This document shows, in pieces, positions 1 through 11,029 of a stretch of DNA of 64,000 nucleotides (its first letter is position 1; every line of letters begins with the position of its first letter). The position numbers were made by a program, and so were the translations under genes. This DNA is from Anthoceros angustus (taxonomy: Eukaryota > Streptophyta > Anthocerotopsida > Anthocerotales > Anthocerotaceae). The notes beneath the pieces were generated by a model that was given only the letters and a program-made list of their open reading frames with translations, was not told the DNA's origin and did not search any database. The stretch is taken from assembly GCA_010909165.1 (NCBI GenBank), contig MU008221.1, positions 62,001 to 126,000 on the forward strand. The letters are read 5' to 3'.

Positions 1-237
1 TAGGTACCCTGTTATTGTTATCCAGTTACAAATCGGCCAAACGCCAAACGCAGAAAGAAAATAAGAAATTCGGTCAAACGACAGGAGCTGTTGCTGTTTC
101 TGAGCAGCATCCCCTGAACGTTCCTGCCAAAGCCCGTCAGGTCGGGTAGCGTGAAGGAGAGTGGAACTCTTTCCCCGCTAAGAAACCCCTCGGCAAGCAG
201 AGGCTGAGGTTTTGTACCATAGTCCCAGTGCACGGCC

Positions 238-1093
238 ATGGCGAGCGAGGCGCGGGAGATTCTGGTGGCGATCGTTCTGTTCGATAGGATCACTATCCTG
301 GATGCAGTGGGGCCATACGAAGTGCTGCACCTTCTGCCTAATGTGCGAGTCGTGTTTGTGAGCCACCAACCGGGTGTCTACTATTCAGAGATGGAATTCC
401 TCGGTCTGCCTGCAACGAAATCGTTTGAAGAGGTGCCCGCTCCTGACGTTCTCGTAGTACCTGGAGGCTTCGGCACGCGCAAGCTGGTGACCGATGTAGT
501 GATTCTCGACTGGATCAGGAAGGTGCTTGCCGTCTCGTCCCTTGCATTCTAACAACCCACATTCAGGCGTTTGTGCAAACTTAACAGGTTGAGCCCCTCT
601 GCCCAGGTTCATGATGGCACCTTGTACACAACCTCCGTTTGCACGGGATCTCTACTTCTTGCGGCCGCCGGACTGCTCCAAGGATTGGATGCAACCACAC
701 ACTGGTCGTGCTACAACCTCCTTGCCCAGTACGGAGCCAATCCCACGAAACAGCGGGTGGTTCGACAGGTGATGCCTGCAACCGTTCCTCTTTGATGTAT
801 CGCGTGGTTCAAGCGCATCCAACTTGGATGATGGACACCACCGAATTGTCGCGTGTGTGCAGGGGAAGATCATAACGGCCGCAGGAGTTTCTTCTGGGAT
901 AGACATGGCTGTCCAACTCGCTGCTCTGCTCACAGATGAACTCACTGCAAAGGCTGTGCAGCTGGCAATCGAATACGACCCGCAGCCACCTTATGATAGT
1001 GGATCTGTTGACAAGGCCAGTGAGGAGGTGCGAGCCAAAGCTGGGGAGCTCGGCATGAGACTCCGCAACCGAGACGCAGCATTGCATTCCTGA
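238..1093 (+). CDS. DJ-1/PfpI family protein, about 225 aa
   Basis: Three exons read in one frame: 238-522, 607-768 and 863-1093, joined at GT-AG introns with phase 0 throughout. The product starts MASEAREILVAIVLFD and shows the DJ-1/PfpI (class I glutamine amidotransferase-like) fold: an early Asp-rich strand, a VLVVPGGFGTR turn, and the nucleophile elbow SVCTGS, with Cys about residue 107. It ends with the AAGVSSGIDMA segment typical of isonitrile-hydratase/PfpI-like members. The single-domain length fits that subgroup rather than plant DJ-1 proteins, which carry two domains. The substrate cannot be told; members act as hydratases, glyoxalases or chaperones. No transit peptide is evident, so a cytosolic location is inferred. 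It converges on RPL23 with about 165 bp between the two stop codons. Confidence 0.85.
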
Positions 1094-1257
1094 AAATGCT
1101 CCACGTGTGGAAAGATGCCATTCAAGTAAAACCATGTCATATAGTTCTGTGACTACAAATGCCTCCAACCCCTCTACATAACAAAATCGCTAGCTCCTGA
1201 AGGCTACTACTTGCCTCCATGGTACCATCATCTTCGGCCTGAATTCATACGAGTGCA

Positions 1258-1950
<693 letters not shown>

Positions 1951-2191
1951 GGCGCCGGACGCCGCAGCGCAACACAGCTCAGGGCAAAACCTAAAGCAAC
2001 TGAAAGGATTCTGCGCTGGTCTGTCTCTCACTAAATAGAAGAGTCGACGTACGTAAAAGTACCTACGTATATTGCTATACCTAGGTGTGTATACGTACAC
2101 CTGTATGTACGTGAATTCGTTGTCTCGAGACCCGACTTCTCCCGCCAACAAGCGTAGTGAAGTCTCAGCGCTCGCTGCTGTTTTGCAAGCG
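1951..2191. promoter_or_regulatory. Shared promoter region between RPL23 and NSE2
   Basis: Only 241 bp separates two divergent start codons. The stretch at about 2043-2112 is dense in ACGT cores (several TACGTA/TACGTG words) around a TATAGC-like tract. ACGT is the core of plant bZIP sites. No strong TATA box is placed convincingly for either gene. A bidirectional role is inferred from geometry. Confidence 0.5.
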
Positions 2192-3560
2192 ATGGCGATG
2201 GACGGAGTTCGCATGGGCATGCGAAGGATGGCGGATAAGGCTAGGACTCTGTCAACTGTAAGCTCTGTTGCCCTCTTGTTCAGCTCTATGTTTCTTGGTG
2301 GTCTTGGTAGCTTCTGGCACCGTTCAAGCTGGTGCTCAGCATCTGATGTCGAGCACTTTTGCAGGAGATGGATGCCAGCACGATGAAGATCCGATTGTTG
2401 GCGGAAGACCTGGAAAAGCATCACAGCAGCGATATGGTTGTTGACCCTGCCCTCTCCCCGGCTTGTGCTGTTTCCAATTGTTCGATTCTGCCTCACCGTT
2501 GATCGTTGATTGCCAGGTTAACAAACTTGAAGCTGCTACCCTTGAAATGATAGAATGTGCTGATTTTCTCAAACATCACTCTGGCGCGCTTCAATTCCTC
2601 ACTGAATCCTACCAACCTGGACCTCAGGTAACTAGGTTTCCGTGGAGGTGCTACTTTTGTAATTAGTTTCCTGCGGCGTCTCACAAATTTCTTTCCCTTG
2701 TGAAGTGAAGCTGACAGATTTTGTGAGCTTGCTAGAAGAGAAAAGAAGGGAGCTTGAGCAGGCTTCACCATGCGATCCACAGAATTCCCGCTTTTACAAG
2801 CAGTTTAAGGAAGCTGTTTGGGTAAGTACGCTGATTGGAGGATAACTAGGTCTAAGTAGGGCAGCATTGTTGGAGGTTGCGGATTGCCGATGCCACTGGG
2901 TGTGCAGAATGTTCACCATTCTGGAGAGCCTATGCCGGGGCAGGAGTTAGAGGACATTGTGATGACGACATCGGAATTTGGATTAAAAAACCATACCTGC
3001 CCTATCAGCGGAAAGCCTGTGACAGAGCTTGTGGACCCTGTCCGGAGGTATATCCTATTGAATGTGAAGCATTTGTGAACAATAACTCAGGATCTGATGT
3101 AGCAAGATATTGTGCCGGCATAATATGGTAGTATTGTGTCCTCTGGCTGTTGCAGTTCGGCCTGCCAACACATTTTCGAGAAGTCAGCCGTCATGGAGCT
3201 CATCAGGATGGCTGGAAGAAGGATTTGCCACTGTGCAATCGCAGGTAAAAATGGGGACTCATGGCCCTTTATGGATCGCTTTGGTACTTGTGGTCTGCTT
3301 TGTCTTGTCCCCAGCAGAAGGTGCTTTGTAGATATTTTTGGCTTTTTGAAAGAGTACTCATTATGTCTTGGGCGGACATTGTAGGCTGCCCGAAACCTCT
3401 TACCTTGGCTGAGCTCATATGCGACGAGTACCTGCTAGTGGAGATTGCAGAACTGCGGACTCGTAGTTGCGAAGGAGCCCTGTCTGGAGCACAAGACTTT
3501 ACTGACCTGGATGCCGTTGTGGATTTAGACGTAGTGGAAGACACCCAGGAAGACGAGTGA
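2192..3560 (+). CDS. NSE2: E3 SUMO-protein ligase NSE2/MMS21 (HPY2), about 254 aa
   Basis: Seven exons with consistent phases: 2192-2257, 2365-2436, 2517-2627, 2711-2821, 2908-3047, 3156-3244 and 3385-3560. The N-terminal half is helical (LTDFVSLLEEKRRELEQ region), matching the part that docks on the SMC5 arm. The C-terminal half is an SP-RING: HTCPISGKPVTELVDPVR, then CQHIFEKSAVMELI, then CAIAGCPKPLTLAELICDEYLL. It ends in an acidic tail, as in Arabidopsis HPY2/MMS21 (249 aa). The protein is the SUMO ligase of the SMC5/6 complex, acting in DNA repair and meristem cell cycling. The start at 2192 follows stops in upstream frames; earlier in-frame ATGs exist but lie in the promoter tract. The gene is divergent from RPL23 and converges on the PPR gene. 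Confidence 0.9.
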
Positions 3561-3794
3561 AAAATGATCGACTGTTTTGGGCTGGCGCAATAGGCGACAC
3601 AAAGCAAAGTCATGTGACGTACATAGGAGTTGTTATCGACAGCTAACACCAGCAGCTGAGCCGGGTGGCCAAGGGACCTGCTCAACTGCAGACCCAATTT
3701 TGAGAAGCATATCCGTCGCTGGAGCTTAGCTCTTGATGAGACGGAGCACATTGCGACTCGTCATGCTGCTTTTTTCATACAGATGTAGGAGGTT

Positions 3795-6700
3795 TCAATT
3801 TGATGTCATAGGGTTCTCCTTCAAACTAAGGTTTCCATGTACAAGATGCCCCACCTGCTCGCTAAGTTCAGTCAGAAGTTGGTAGATCACAGCCTCTTGT
3901 TGGTGACTGTGGTCACCCGCCAGAAATGTGTGGACCGCCTGCTTGTGCTCGATCCAGCTCTGGCCAGGCTCCTTCCATGCACGTGCAATTTCTCTCAACT
4001 CGTATACTTCGTTTGCCGAATTCCACAAACCGGCATCAGCGTATATATTTGCCATAAGAACGTAGGCTGCACCATGCTTGGGTTCTCCACTAACCGCGCG
4101 GTCAAAGGCATACCTTCCTAGTACCACATTGCCATATTTCTGGCAAGCACCAAGCAAACACAACCACAGCGGCAAATCAGGCTGCATTGGCATTTGTGCA
4201 AGCAGCTTTTCTGCCTGGCTAAAGCACCCTGCACGACTCACAAGATCGATCACACAAGCGTAATGCTCCAGCGTCCCTGGTATCCCATAATCTCTGACCA
4301 TGCTTTCAAAGTACTGTAACCCCTTGTCTACTCTGCCAGCATGATTGCACGCAGACAGCAGAGCCAGGAATGTGGCCGCCTGGGGTTTTACGCCGCCTCT
4401 GCACAAGTCTTCATAGCGTCGCATGGCCATCTCCAAACTCCCTAGTCGAGCATACCCAGTTATCAATGCAGTCCATGACACCACATCCGGCTGAGCAAGT
4501 GACTCGAACACAAGTTCAGCATTCGACATGCTCCCACATTTGCCATAAGCATAAATCAGACTGGTAGCCACAGAAAGCCTGCCAGCAAAACCACTTTCAA
4601 CAATAGTTTTGTGGGTCTCAATACAGACTTCTAAAGCTCCGGTACTACTGCATGCTTCTAGAACAGCAAGAAATGTACACTCATGCGGCTTCACACCATC
4701 TGCTTGCATCCCGGCATATAGTTGCAGAGCCTTTTCTCCTTGGTCTTGCTGAGCATAGGCTGAAATCATAGCAGTCCACGATACCACATTGCGGTGGGTC
4801 AACATGTCAAACACACGTTGAGCATCCTCGATGCTCCCACACTTTGTATACATGGTAATCAAAGAGTTGGCAACAAACATGTTTGATTCAAATCCCTTCT
4901 GCGCAGCAAGAGAATGCATTTCTCTTCCCTTCCGCAGGGTCTCTACTTTCACATGTCGCCGGTTTACCAGAGCACCTTCCTCCTCCTCTGCCAGGCTACC
5001 ACATGCTTGGAGAATGCTAACGAAGGTCCATGCATCAGGACTGACTCCTTCCTCCTGCATGTGCTGATACACCTTCAAGGCCTTCCCTCCCTGTTCCTGC
5101 TGAGCATATGCTCCAATCATGGCAGTCCATGACGCCACATTACGTTGAGACAATTTGTCAAATACCTGTTTCGCATCCTCGATACTCCCACACCGCGCAT
5201 ACATACTAACCAACATGCTACCAACATAAACATCGGAGTCAAAAACTCCCATGCTTCCAGCGTGTATTTTCTTCCCCTTCTCAAGACACTGCACTTTCAC
5301 ATTTTGCCTGTCCACCACAATGTATACCTCCTTCTCTGCAAGGCTGCCACAGGCTTGGAGAGCACTGACATACGTGCGAGCATCTGGCAAAACCTCTAGC
5401 TCTTGCATTTGTTCAAAGATCTCCAAAGCCTTGCCTTCTTCATCCTGCTGAGCATATGCAGCTATCATCGAAGTCCACAACACCACGTTGTGTCGTGGAC
5501 ATCTGTCAAATACCAGCTGCGCATCCTTAAGGCTTCCACATTTTGCATACATACTGATCAATGTGCAACTAACAAAGATGTCAGAATCAAAATTCATTCT
5601 TCTAGCTTCTGCATGGACTTCCCTCCCTTTCCTAAGGGACTGCACCTTCACAGGTTGACCATCAACAAGCTGCCCTTCTTCCTTTCCTGGGAGGCTGCTA
5701 CATGCTTGGAGTGTGCTCACAAAAGTCCGAGCGTCTGGCCTCACGCCTTCCTCTTGCATCTGCCAATAAATCTGTAAGGCCATTTCACCTTGATCTAGTT
5801 GAGCGTATGCAGCAATTAGCGCATTCCAAGACACCACATTGCGCTGAGACAGTCTATCAAAGATCAGTTGCGCATCATCAATGCTCCCACACTTTGCATA
5901 CATGCTCACTAACGTACTACCAACGAAAACGTCCAATTCAAAACCCCTTCTACTTGCACCAGCGTGTATCTCCTTCCCCTTCTGCAGAGATTCTACCTTC
6001 AAAACTAGACCATTCAAAACAGTACCCCCGTCCATTTCTGCAAGGCTCGCACAGGCTTGGAGAGTGCTAACAAAGGTCCGTGCATTGGGCTTCACCCCTT
6101 CAGCTTGCATTTCCTGATATAACTGTAAGGCCCTTTCTCCTTGGTCCTGCTGAGCATATGCCGCAAGCATTGCGTTCCATGAAACTACATTGCGGCAAGA
6201 CAATCCATTGAACACCTGCTGCGCATCAATGATGCTTCCACATTTTGCATACATACTAACCAAACTGCTGCCAACAAACACATCTGATCCAAACCCACAG
6301 GCCAGAGCTGCAGCATGAATCTGCTTCCCCTCTTCCAGATCTTTTAGCTTGGCACAGGCTTTAAGTACCATGACAAATGTATAGTTGTCAGGCTGCACAC
6401 CTTCCTGTTGCATCTGCTGGTAGCATGTCAGAGCCACCCGACAATGTCCAGCATTGCAATACCCTGCGATGATGGCTGTCCATGAGAAGGCTGTTCGATA
6501 GGACAATTGTTGGAACAACTGAACCCCGTCTACAAGGCCCCCACAGTTTACTAGTGTAGCAACCAGAAGTTCGGACAAGAAGCTGTTGAGTTCCAAACCA
6601 CGTTGTGCCATATGCTCTTGTACACGCTTGGCCTGAGGAAGGGCCCTTTTCTTCCCGCAAGCATGCAATAGGCTCTGATACATGCGCAGGGAAACGCCAC

Positions 6701-6797
6701 TTTCCTGCTGGTCCAGGTGGAACAAGAGAACCAGTGCCTTGTCTAGCAGTCCTTCCTTGCATAACGTGCACACTTCATGTGCATCTCCAGAGATCAT
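3795..6797 (-). CDS. PLS-class pentatricopeptide repeat protein with E domain, 1000 aa
   Basis: A single intronless reading frame of 1000 codons, as usual for plant PPR genes. It holds a run of P, L and S motifs (many AKCGS..DAQ.VFD, RNVVSW.AMI.AYAQ and MQEEGV.PDA signatures) from about residue 35 to 850. An E-type tail follows, including the segment after residue 880 with GQSWIEHK and AVHTFLAGDHSH. The DYW deaminase is absent; the protein stops at KENPMTSN. Such proteins bind organellar RNA and specify C-to-U editing sites, recruiting a deaminase in trans. Four central modules of about 115 residues each carry an extra segment of the type SLAE..EG..V....VKV.SL.KGK, which points to recent internal tandem growth. 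Target organelle cannot be read: the N-terminus is not a clear transit peptide. Confidence 0.92.
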   Translation of the reverse strand: MISGDAHEVCTLCKEGLLDKALVLLFHLDQQESGVSLRMYQSLLHACGKKRALPQAKRVQEHMAQRGLELNSFLSELLVATLVNCGGLVDGVQLFQQLSYRTAFSWTAIIAGYCNAGHCRVALTCYQQMQQEGVQPDNYTFVMVLKACAKLKDLEEGKQIHAAALACGFGSDVFVGSSLVSMYAKCGSIIDAQQVFNGLSCRNVVSWNAMLAAYAQQDQGERALQLYQEMQAEGVKPNARTFVSTLQACASLAEMDGGTVLNGLVLKVESLQKGKEIHAGASRRGFELDVFVGSTLVSMYAKCGSIDDAQLIFDRLSQRNVVSWNALIAAYAQLDQGEMALQIYWQMQEEGVRPDARTFVSTLQACSSLPGKEEGQLVDGQPVKVQSLRKGREVHAEARRMNFDSDIFVSCTLISMYAKCGSLKDAQLVFDRCPRHNVVLWTSMIAAYAQQDEEGKALEIFEQMQELEVLPDARTYVSALQACGSLAEKEVYIVVDRQNVKVQCLEKGKKIHAGSMGVFDSDVYVGSMLVSMYARCGSIEDAKQVFDKLSQRNVASWTAMIGAYAQQEQGGKALKVYQHMQEEGVSPDAWTFVSILQACGSLAEEEEGALVNRRHVKVETLRKGREMHSLAAQKGFESNMFVANSLITMYTKCGSIEDAQRVFDMLTHRNVVSWTAMISAYAQQDQGEKALQLYAGMQADGVKPHECTFLAVLEACSSTGALEVCIETHKTIVESGFAGRLSVATSLIYAYGKCGSMSNAELVFESLAQPDVVSWTALITGYARLGSLEMAMRRYEDLCRGGVKPQAATFLALLSACNHAGRVDKGLQYFESMVRDYGIPGTLEHYACVIDLVSRAGCFSQAEKLLAQMPMQPDLPLWLCLLGACQKYGNVVLGRYAFDRAVSGEPKHGAAYVLMANIYADAGLWNSANEVYELREIARAWKEPGQSWIEHKQAVHTFLAGDHSHQQEAVIYQLLTELSEQVGHLVHGNLSLKENPMTSN

Positions 6798-7349
6798 CGA
6801 AGTCCTACAAATGTGAACATTCCTTGCTCTTATCAGGAAATCAGATTCACCTAGAATGATTCAAACAGCATCTTGACATGAGTGACACATAGAGTCCTCC
6901 ACAGCGTGTTTAAGGAGAGCACTTCTCTCACCCAGAAGTCCAAGTAGATGTTGTACAGCAGAAGACCCCCATGGTCAGTCGTGCATCAATTAAGGTCACG
7001 ACCAAGCAAATGGTTATGAGTGTGAGCCGTCTTGAAAACTCCTCTGCATCACAAGAAACAGTAAGCAGCTCACGTAAGCCATAAAATGCATGGTCCGAGG
7101 CAATCCGAGTACCCCTACTCGCACACCCAAATTTGCTAAGATGTCAGAAAGACAACGTCCATACTCACATGGAGGACATTTTGACAACGAAAGCCAGGTA
7201 CTGTGCGCGCTGAAAAGGAAACCAGAACACCCCGGCCTGGCAGTTGAATATAAAAGAACGATAACCATTCCAATCACACCAGCAATGCCTGCACACGGAC
7301 CATATGAGATCAGTCCTGCCACAGACAGCAATGACTACATGCACTTGTG
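6798..7349. other. Spacer upstream of the PPR gene
   Basis: No convincing gene is seen. Short frames in both directions show no family signal. The first 150 bp or so upstream of 6797 should hold the PPR promoter and leader. Confidence 0.5.
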
Positions 7350-7535
7350 AGGTATCCTAACCAGCTTTCCAAATAGCCCAACTGACTAGATGGATGCACT
7401 TGCCGATGATGATAATCTAAAAACAGGAACCTTGAGAAATGATGTCCATTGACGTAGCCACTGTCCATGGATCTGCTCTCACTGGGTACAAACTGCCATG
7501 AGTTATCCCTGAGAACCATCGCAGCCTCGTAGCTC
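7350..7535 (-). pseudogene. Duplicated 3' end of UBC12 (broken)
   Basis: On the minus strand this stretch matches the last coding exon and the sequence just after the stop of UBC12 (8758-8975). Matching parts include the GYVNGHHF ending and the AATGATGTCCATTGA and CGCAGCCTCGTG words. The flanking TAGCCCAACT segment downstream of the stop is also shared. The frame is damaged and no upstream exons are present. It is a partial tandem duplicate about 1.4 kb from its parent. Confidence 0.75.
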
Positions 7536-8034
7536 TAGCCCTCCCAAAGCTCATATCACCGATTGCCTGCCTTTGAGAGTCGTTTTTCAGAAGCCATTCC
7601 GCAAAACCGTCGCGCTTCGAGGAGAACTATTATCCAAGCGTGTAGTGCTGCACACCTCGGATGGCACGCTCGAGAACAGCTAGTTGGCGACTTGGCACCT
7701 CATAAACTGGTAGGCCTCTCTCTATTCAAACGGACCACAGATTCTAAAGCGAACTTGCTGCCAACTATGTATTGCATTGTCTGCAGGAGCGGGCATGCCT
7801 TGAGGAGGTCGAGACGGTCCAGCATCATGTCGTGATGTGTGGACTGAGGAGTTCCATATTCACAGTGTACAAATGGCGACTTTCATAATTCATTTACTCT
7901 AAACCGGCGACCAACTGCCAAAAGTATCAAGCCTCGAATGGTGTTCAAATGGCTTAGGCCAAATGGACACACATTTACGCCGAATGTCGCTATTAAGCAT
8001 CCTGCACTTAGATCGGTACTTAGATAGGGTGCGT
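7536..8034. other. Spacer with no recognisable gene
   Basis: A 90-codon frame at 7563-7835 has no family signature or splice context and is not called. Nothing else is recognised here. Confidence 0.5.
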
Positions 8035-8165
8035 AAAGGGAGTGGATGCTTGGTGCAAGGGTGCCTAAAGGGAGTGGATGCCTATGGTGCAAGGGTGCTT
8101 AAAGGGAGTGGATGCGCTTGGTGCAAGGGTGCCTTTAAGGGAGTGGATGCCTTTGGTGCAAGTAG
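8035..8165. repeat. Minisatellite, four units of about 33-36 bp
   Basis: Four imperfect head-to-tail units are built on AAAGGGAGTGGATGC followed by TTGGTGCAAGGGTGC. Unit ends differ by a few bases. No coding role is visible. Confidence 0.85.
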
Positions 8166-8275
8166 CTTAGACACTCTATTTTACAAGTTGTTAAGTACCA
8201 AGTCCCATGACAAAAATCCATCCTTAGTGGACTTAAATAAAATTCTTCTTCCTCTTCTTCTTCTCGAATTATCCC
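8160..8275. repeat. Dispersed repeat, copy 1 (inverted relative to copy 2)
   Basis: The segment holding AGTACCAAGTCCCATGAC, the CCTTAGTGGACTTAAATAAAA tract and a run of CTTCTT recurs in reverse orientation at 31430-31570. Both copies adjoin the TTGGTGCAAGTAGCTTAG word. It looks like one end of a dispersed element of unknown class. Confidence 0.7.
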
Positions 8276-8859
8276 TAAAAATTAAAAAAACACCAAGTTT
8301 CCAAGGACTTACGATGTGATTCCCATGTCCACATGGCTGAAACTGCCGACATGGCTGAAACTGCTCTATGACGTGTCTCCTGTACACATGTACCATGAAA
8401 AATATCCGACACGGAGATATGTACAGTGGTTCTGCGTAAAGAGTCGGATGGACGCCCACGGGTTTTGTGGCGACCACATCGGACCCCTTTCGCAGGGCAA
8501 ACAATCGAGCTAATTGACAACCTAATGACGTGAAGCTACTGACCATAAATAGATTGGAAAGAGTTATGATGTCCTCATTGATCGGCCCAATACACCTGCA
8601 AATCTTGCACAGCTAATCACTATGGACACCATACTGTCCGCTCCCCATAGGCGAGTGTTGAACCTCAAAAGTACCACGTGAAGGGGAGGATTGAACTCGC
8701 AAGAAGGCTAATAGCTACAGTGGTGCCACCCCGGATTCCAAAGACATCTGCTGTGTGGGGTATCTTACAAAGCTTCTAGAGTAGCCCAACTACTTGATAA
8801 TCGGAACAGCTCTACATAATGGTTATGAGACAAACCTAACACCTACTTTATATACTACA
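8276..8859. other. Spacer downstream of UBC12
   Basis: No gene is recognised. The last 100 bp or so next to 8860 probably serve as the UBC12 3' untranslated region, since part of it is included in the duplicate at 7350-7535. Confidence 0.4.
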
Positions 8860-10159
8860 CTACACGCACCTTGGAAAATGATGTCCATTGAGGTAACCTC
8901 CACCCATCGTTCTTTTCACGTTGTTTTCAAACTGCCGGGCATTCTCTCTCAGAACCTCCGCAGCCTCGTGGTTTAGTGGATCATCAGGGTTCGGGTCCTG
9001 AAAGTGACGAGCGGCAAGTTGGTAACCAAGACTATCAAATTGAGCTGGACAGTAAGGCTCAAAAATTTGGCAAACAGACAGCCGTCCATGCAATCGCCAA
9101 TAAGTAACAGAGATTGCAATACGTACCAGAAACAGATATTGCAAGCCGTATATGATGGAGTTGACGCTCAGCACTGGTTTCCAATCCTCTCGAAGAATGT
9201 TCAGGCACACATTGCCTTCCAAGTCAATGTTCGGATGATAAACCTGGCAGACGGGTAATAAGAATCAAGAAGCACTTAGTGGACTTCTGCACGTTCCATC
9301 TACTACATGATTGAGTCCTCTTAAGGCTTCCACTACAAGGTAAAAGAACCACAGAAGACGAGCTGAGACGGACACGGAGAAGTGAAACAAATTGAGGAAT
9401 CCAAGAGGTTGTACCTTGGTCTTGCATTTCACTTTCGGAGCTTCATGCGGATAAACCTGGGAGATATTAAAGCTGAAGACAAAAGTTCCTCCCCTGGACA
9501 AGCAACAATGATCACAACAAAACTGTCAGAATCCAATTGCCAAAGAAAACAACGCATAACAACCCCCAGCATCAGCCGCAGGATTTGGTGCCCATGACGG
9601 ACAAGCTAGGGTTCCAAAGATCACTCTGTCCGGGGGTGATATTGAGTCCCAAATTGAATTCAGAAAATGCAGGACAACGGGAAAGGTCTGCAAGGCTTGT
9701 AGGAAGCAACACACCATGACCTAAGTTGGTGATCACTATCGCACAGGGAATGTGAAGGACACGATTCAAACTTACTGGTAGTAACCCTCATCAGGGCGAA
9801 TTGTGATCTCAAAGTTCAGGAGATTGTCCTTGCCCTGGGGAAAAGATATGGACGTGGTTTTCAACAAGTTCAGCTCGCTGATATCTGCAGCAGCGGACCA
9901 CACGATTAGACAGTGCACCCACAGCATCCTCACACGGCACCATCGAGCAGGAAGGCAATCGCTGGTCACCCTATCCGGGCCGGCTGAAATACCCCAAACA
10001 TGAATCGAGACGGAAGCAAAGGCACCAAGACATGAGATCTTCTCACGCACCCTTCTGCACCCGCAACTCCCCAGCGCTCTGCTTTTTGATCGGTGTCCTG
10101 CCATTAGCGCTCTCAGCGGCTTCCTTCTGCTTTTGCTTCACACTAAAAAGCTTGATCAT
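8860..10159 (-). CDS. UBC12: NEDD8/RUB-conjugating enzyme E2 (UBC12/RCE1), 183 aa
   Basis: Five exons on the minus strand: 10159-10051, 9884-9776, 9493-9415, 9243-9127 and 8997-8860. The product begins [13 protein letters not shown], the N-terminal extension by which UBC12 docks on its E1 (ECR1/UBA3). It continues through [26 protein letters not shown] and the active-site segment [18 protein letters not shown], with the catalytic Cys at about residue 112. It ends NGHHFPRCV. The length matches Arabidopsis RCE1 (184 aa). The enzyme transfers RUB/NEDD8 to cullins and so sets SCF activity. All junctions are GT-AG with consistent phase. A broken 3' copy lies at 7350-7535. Confidence 0.95.
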
Positions 10160-10584
10160 GGTGGAGGCCCGTCGCCCGCAGCTCCGCCGGATGGCACAGC
10201 GTTTGCACCGCAGTACCAGAAATGGATGCAGAGGGGGAGGGAAAGCTGACGCCAAGGCTGGACAGGGCACCAAAAACTCCCACTCTCCTACTTAGGCTGG
10301 GTGTGCATATTTGTAACCCGAGCCGACGAGTTTGGGATCGCGGGATGCGCCATTCACACGTGACCAGACCGGAACAATTCTTTTCTCCCCGAGAAATACA
10401 TACCGGTAATTCCAAAAGCTTTCTTTTCCTTTCTCATTGATTGATAATGAATTGACGTTAACGACTAGGTTTCACAAGACCAAATACACTCTTGAATTGA
10501 GTACCTCCGCTCCTGGAGATAGTCATCCAAGTATTTTACCGAAACACCATCAAATATTCCGAATTTTGTGAAACTATTTGTGGT
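10160..10584. other. UBC12 upstream region
   Basis: GC-rich to about 10350, then AT-rich. It probably contains the UBC12 promoter. No gene is seen. Confidence 0.4.
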
Positions 10585-10690
10585 CCAAGAAGTCATCTTT
10601 TTAAATCCAAGAAGTCATCTTTTTAAATCCAAGAAGTCATCTTTTTAAATCCAAGAAGTCATCTTTTTAAATCCAAGAAGTTATTTTTTT
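10585..10690. repeat. Tandem repeat, 22-bp unit, about 4.7 copies
   Basis: The unit CCAAGAAGTCATCTTTTTAAAT is repeated head to tail almost without change, and the last copy decays into a T tract. There are no spacers of unrelated sequence between copies. The neighbouring 10690-11030 is AT-rich and has no gene. Confidence 0.95.
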
Positions 10691-11029
10691 CTCTTTCCTT
10701 TGGTAGTTAGACTTTAAAAATATACTTTTAAACTAGCTATACTATAGAACTCTAGAGCGGTTTAGATTCTTGAAATGTATGCATAGAAATAGTTATAATA
10801 TAATAGTAAAAATACGATCAATATTCAGCGATTGACATACTTCATTTTCTCTATGTATTAGATATGGACATATCACTCTTTGCAAGGGTTACAAACTTTT
10901 TGTTTTCTTTATTCCATATCATATTTATTGAAAAACATAAAACATCCTCCAAACATACATGAGATTGATATCTCAAGATGACACTCCATCTCTCAGGGAA
11001 AAGAAAAATCCCATTATTATTAATTTAAA

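Noticed and set aside
8680-8730. tRNA-like T-arm word (GGATTGAACTC)
   Set aside because: No matching acceptor, D or anticodon arms could be paired around it.
10585-10690. CRISPR-like regular repeat array
   Set aside because: Units are directly adjacent with no unique spacers, and the DNA is from a plant nucleus.
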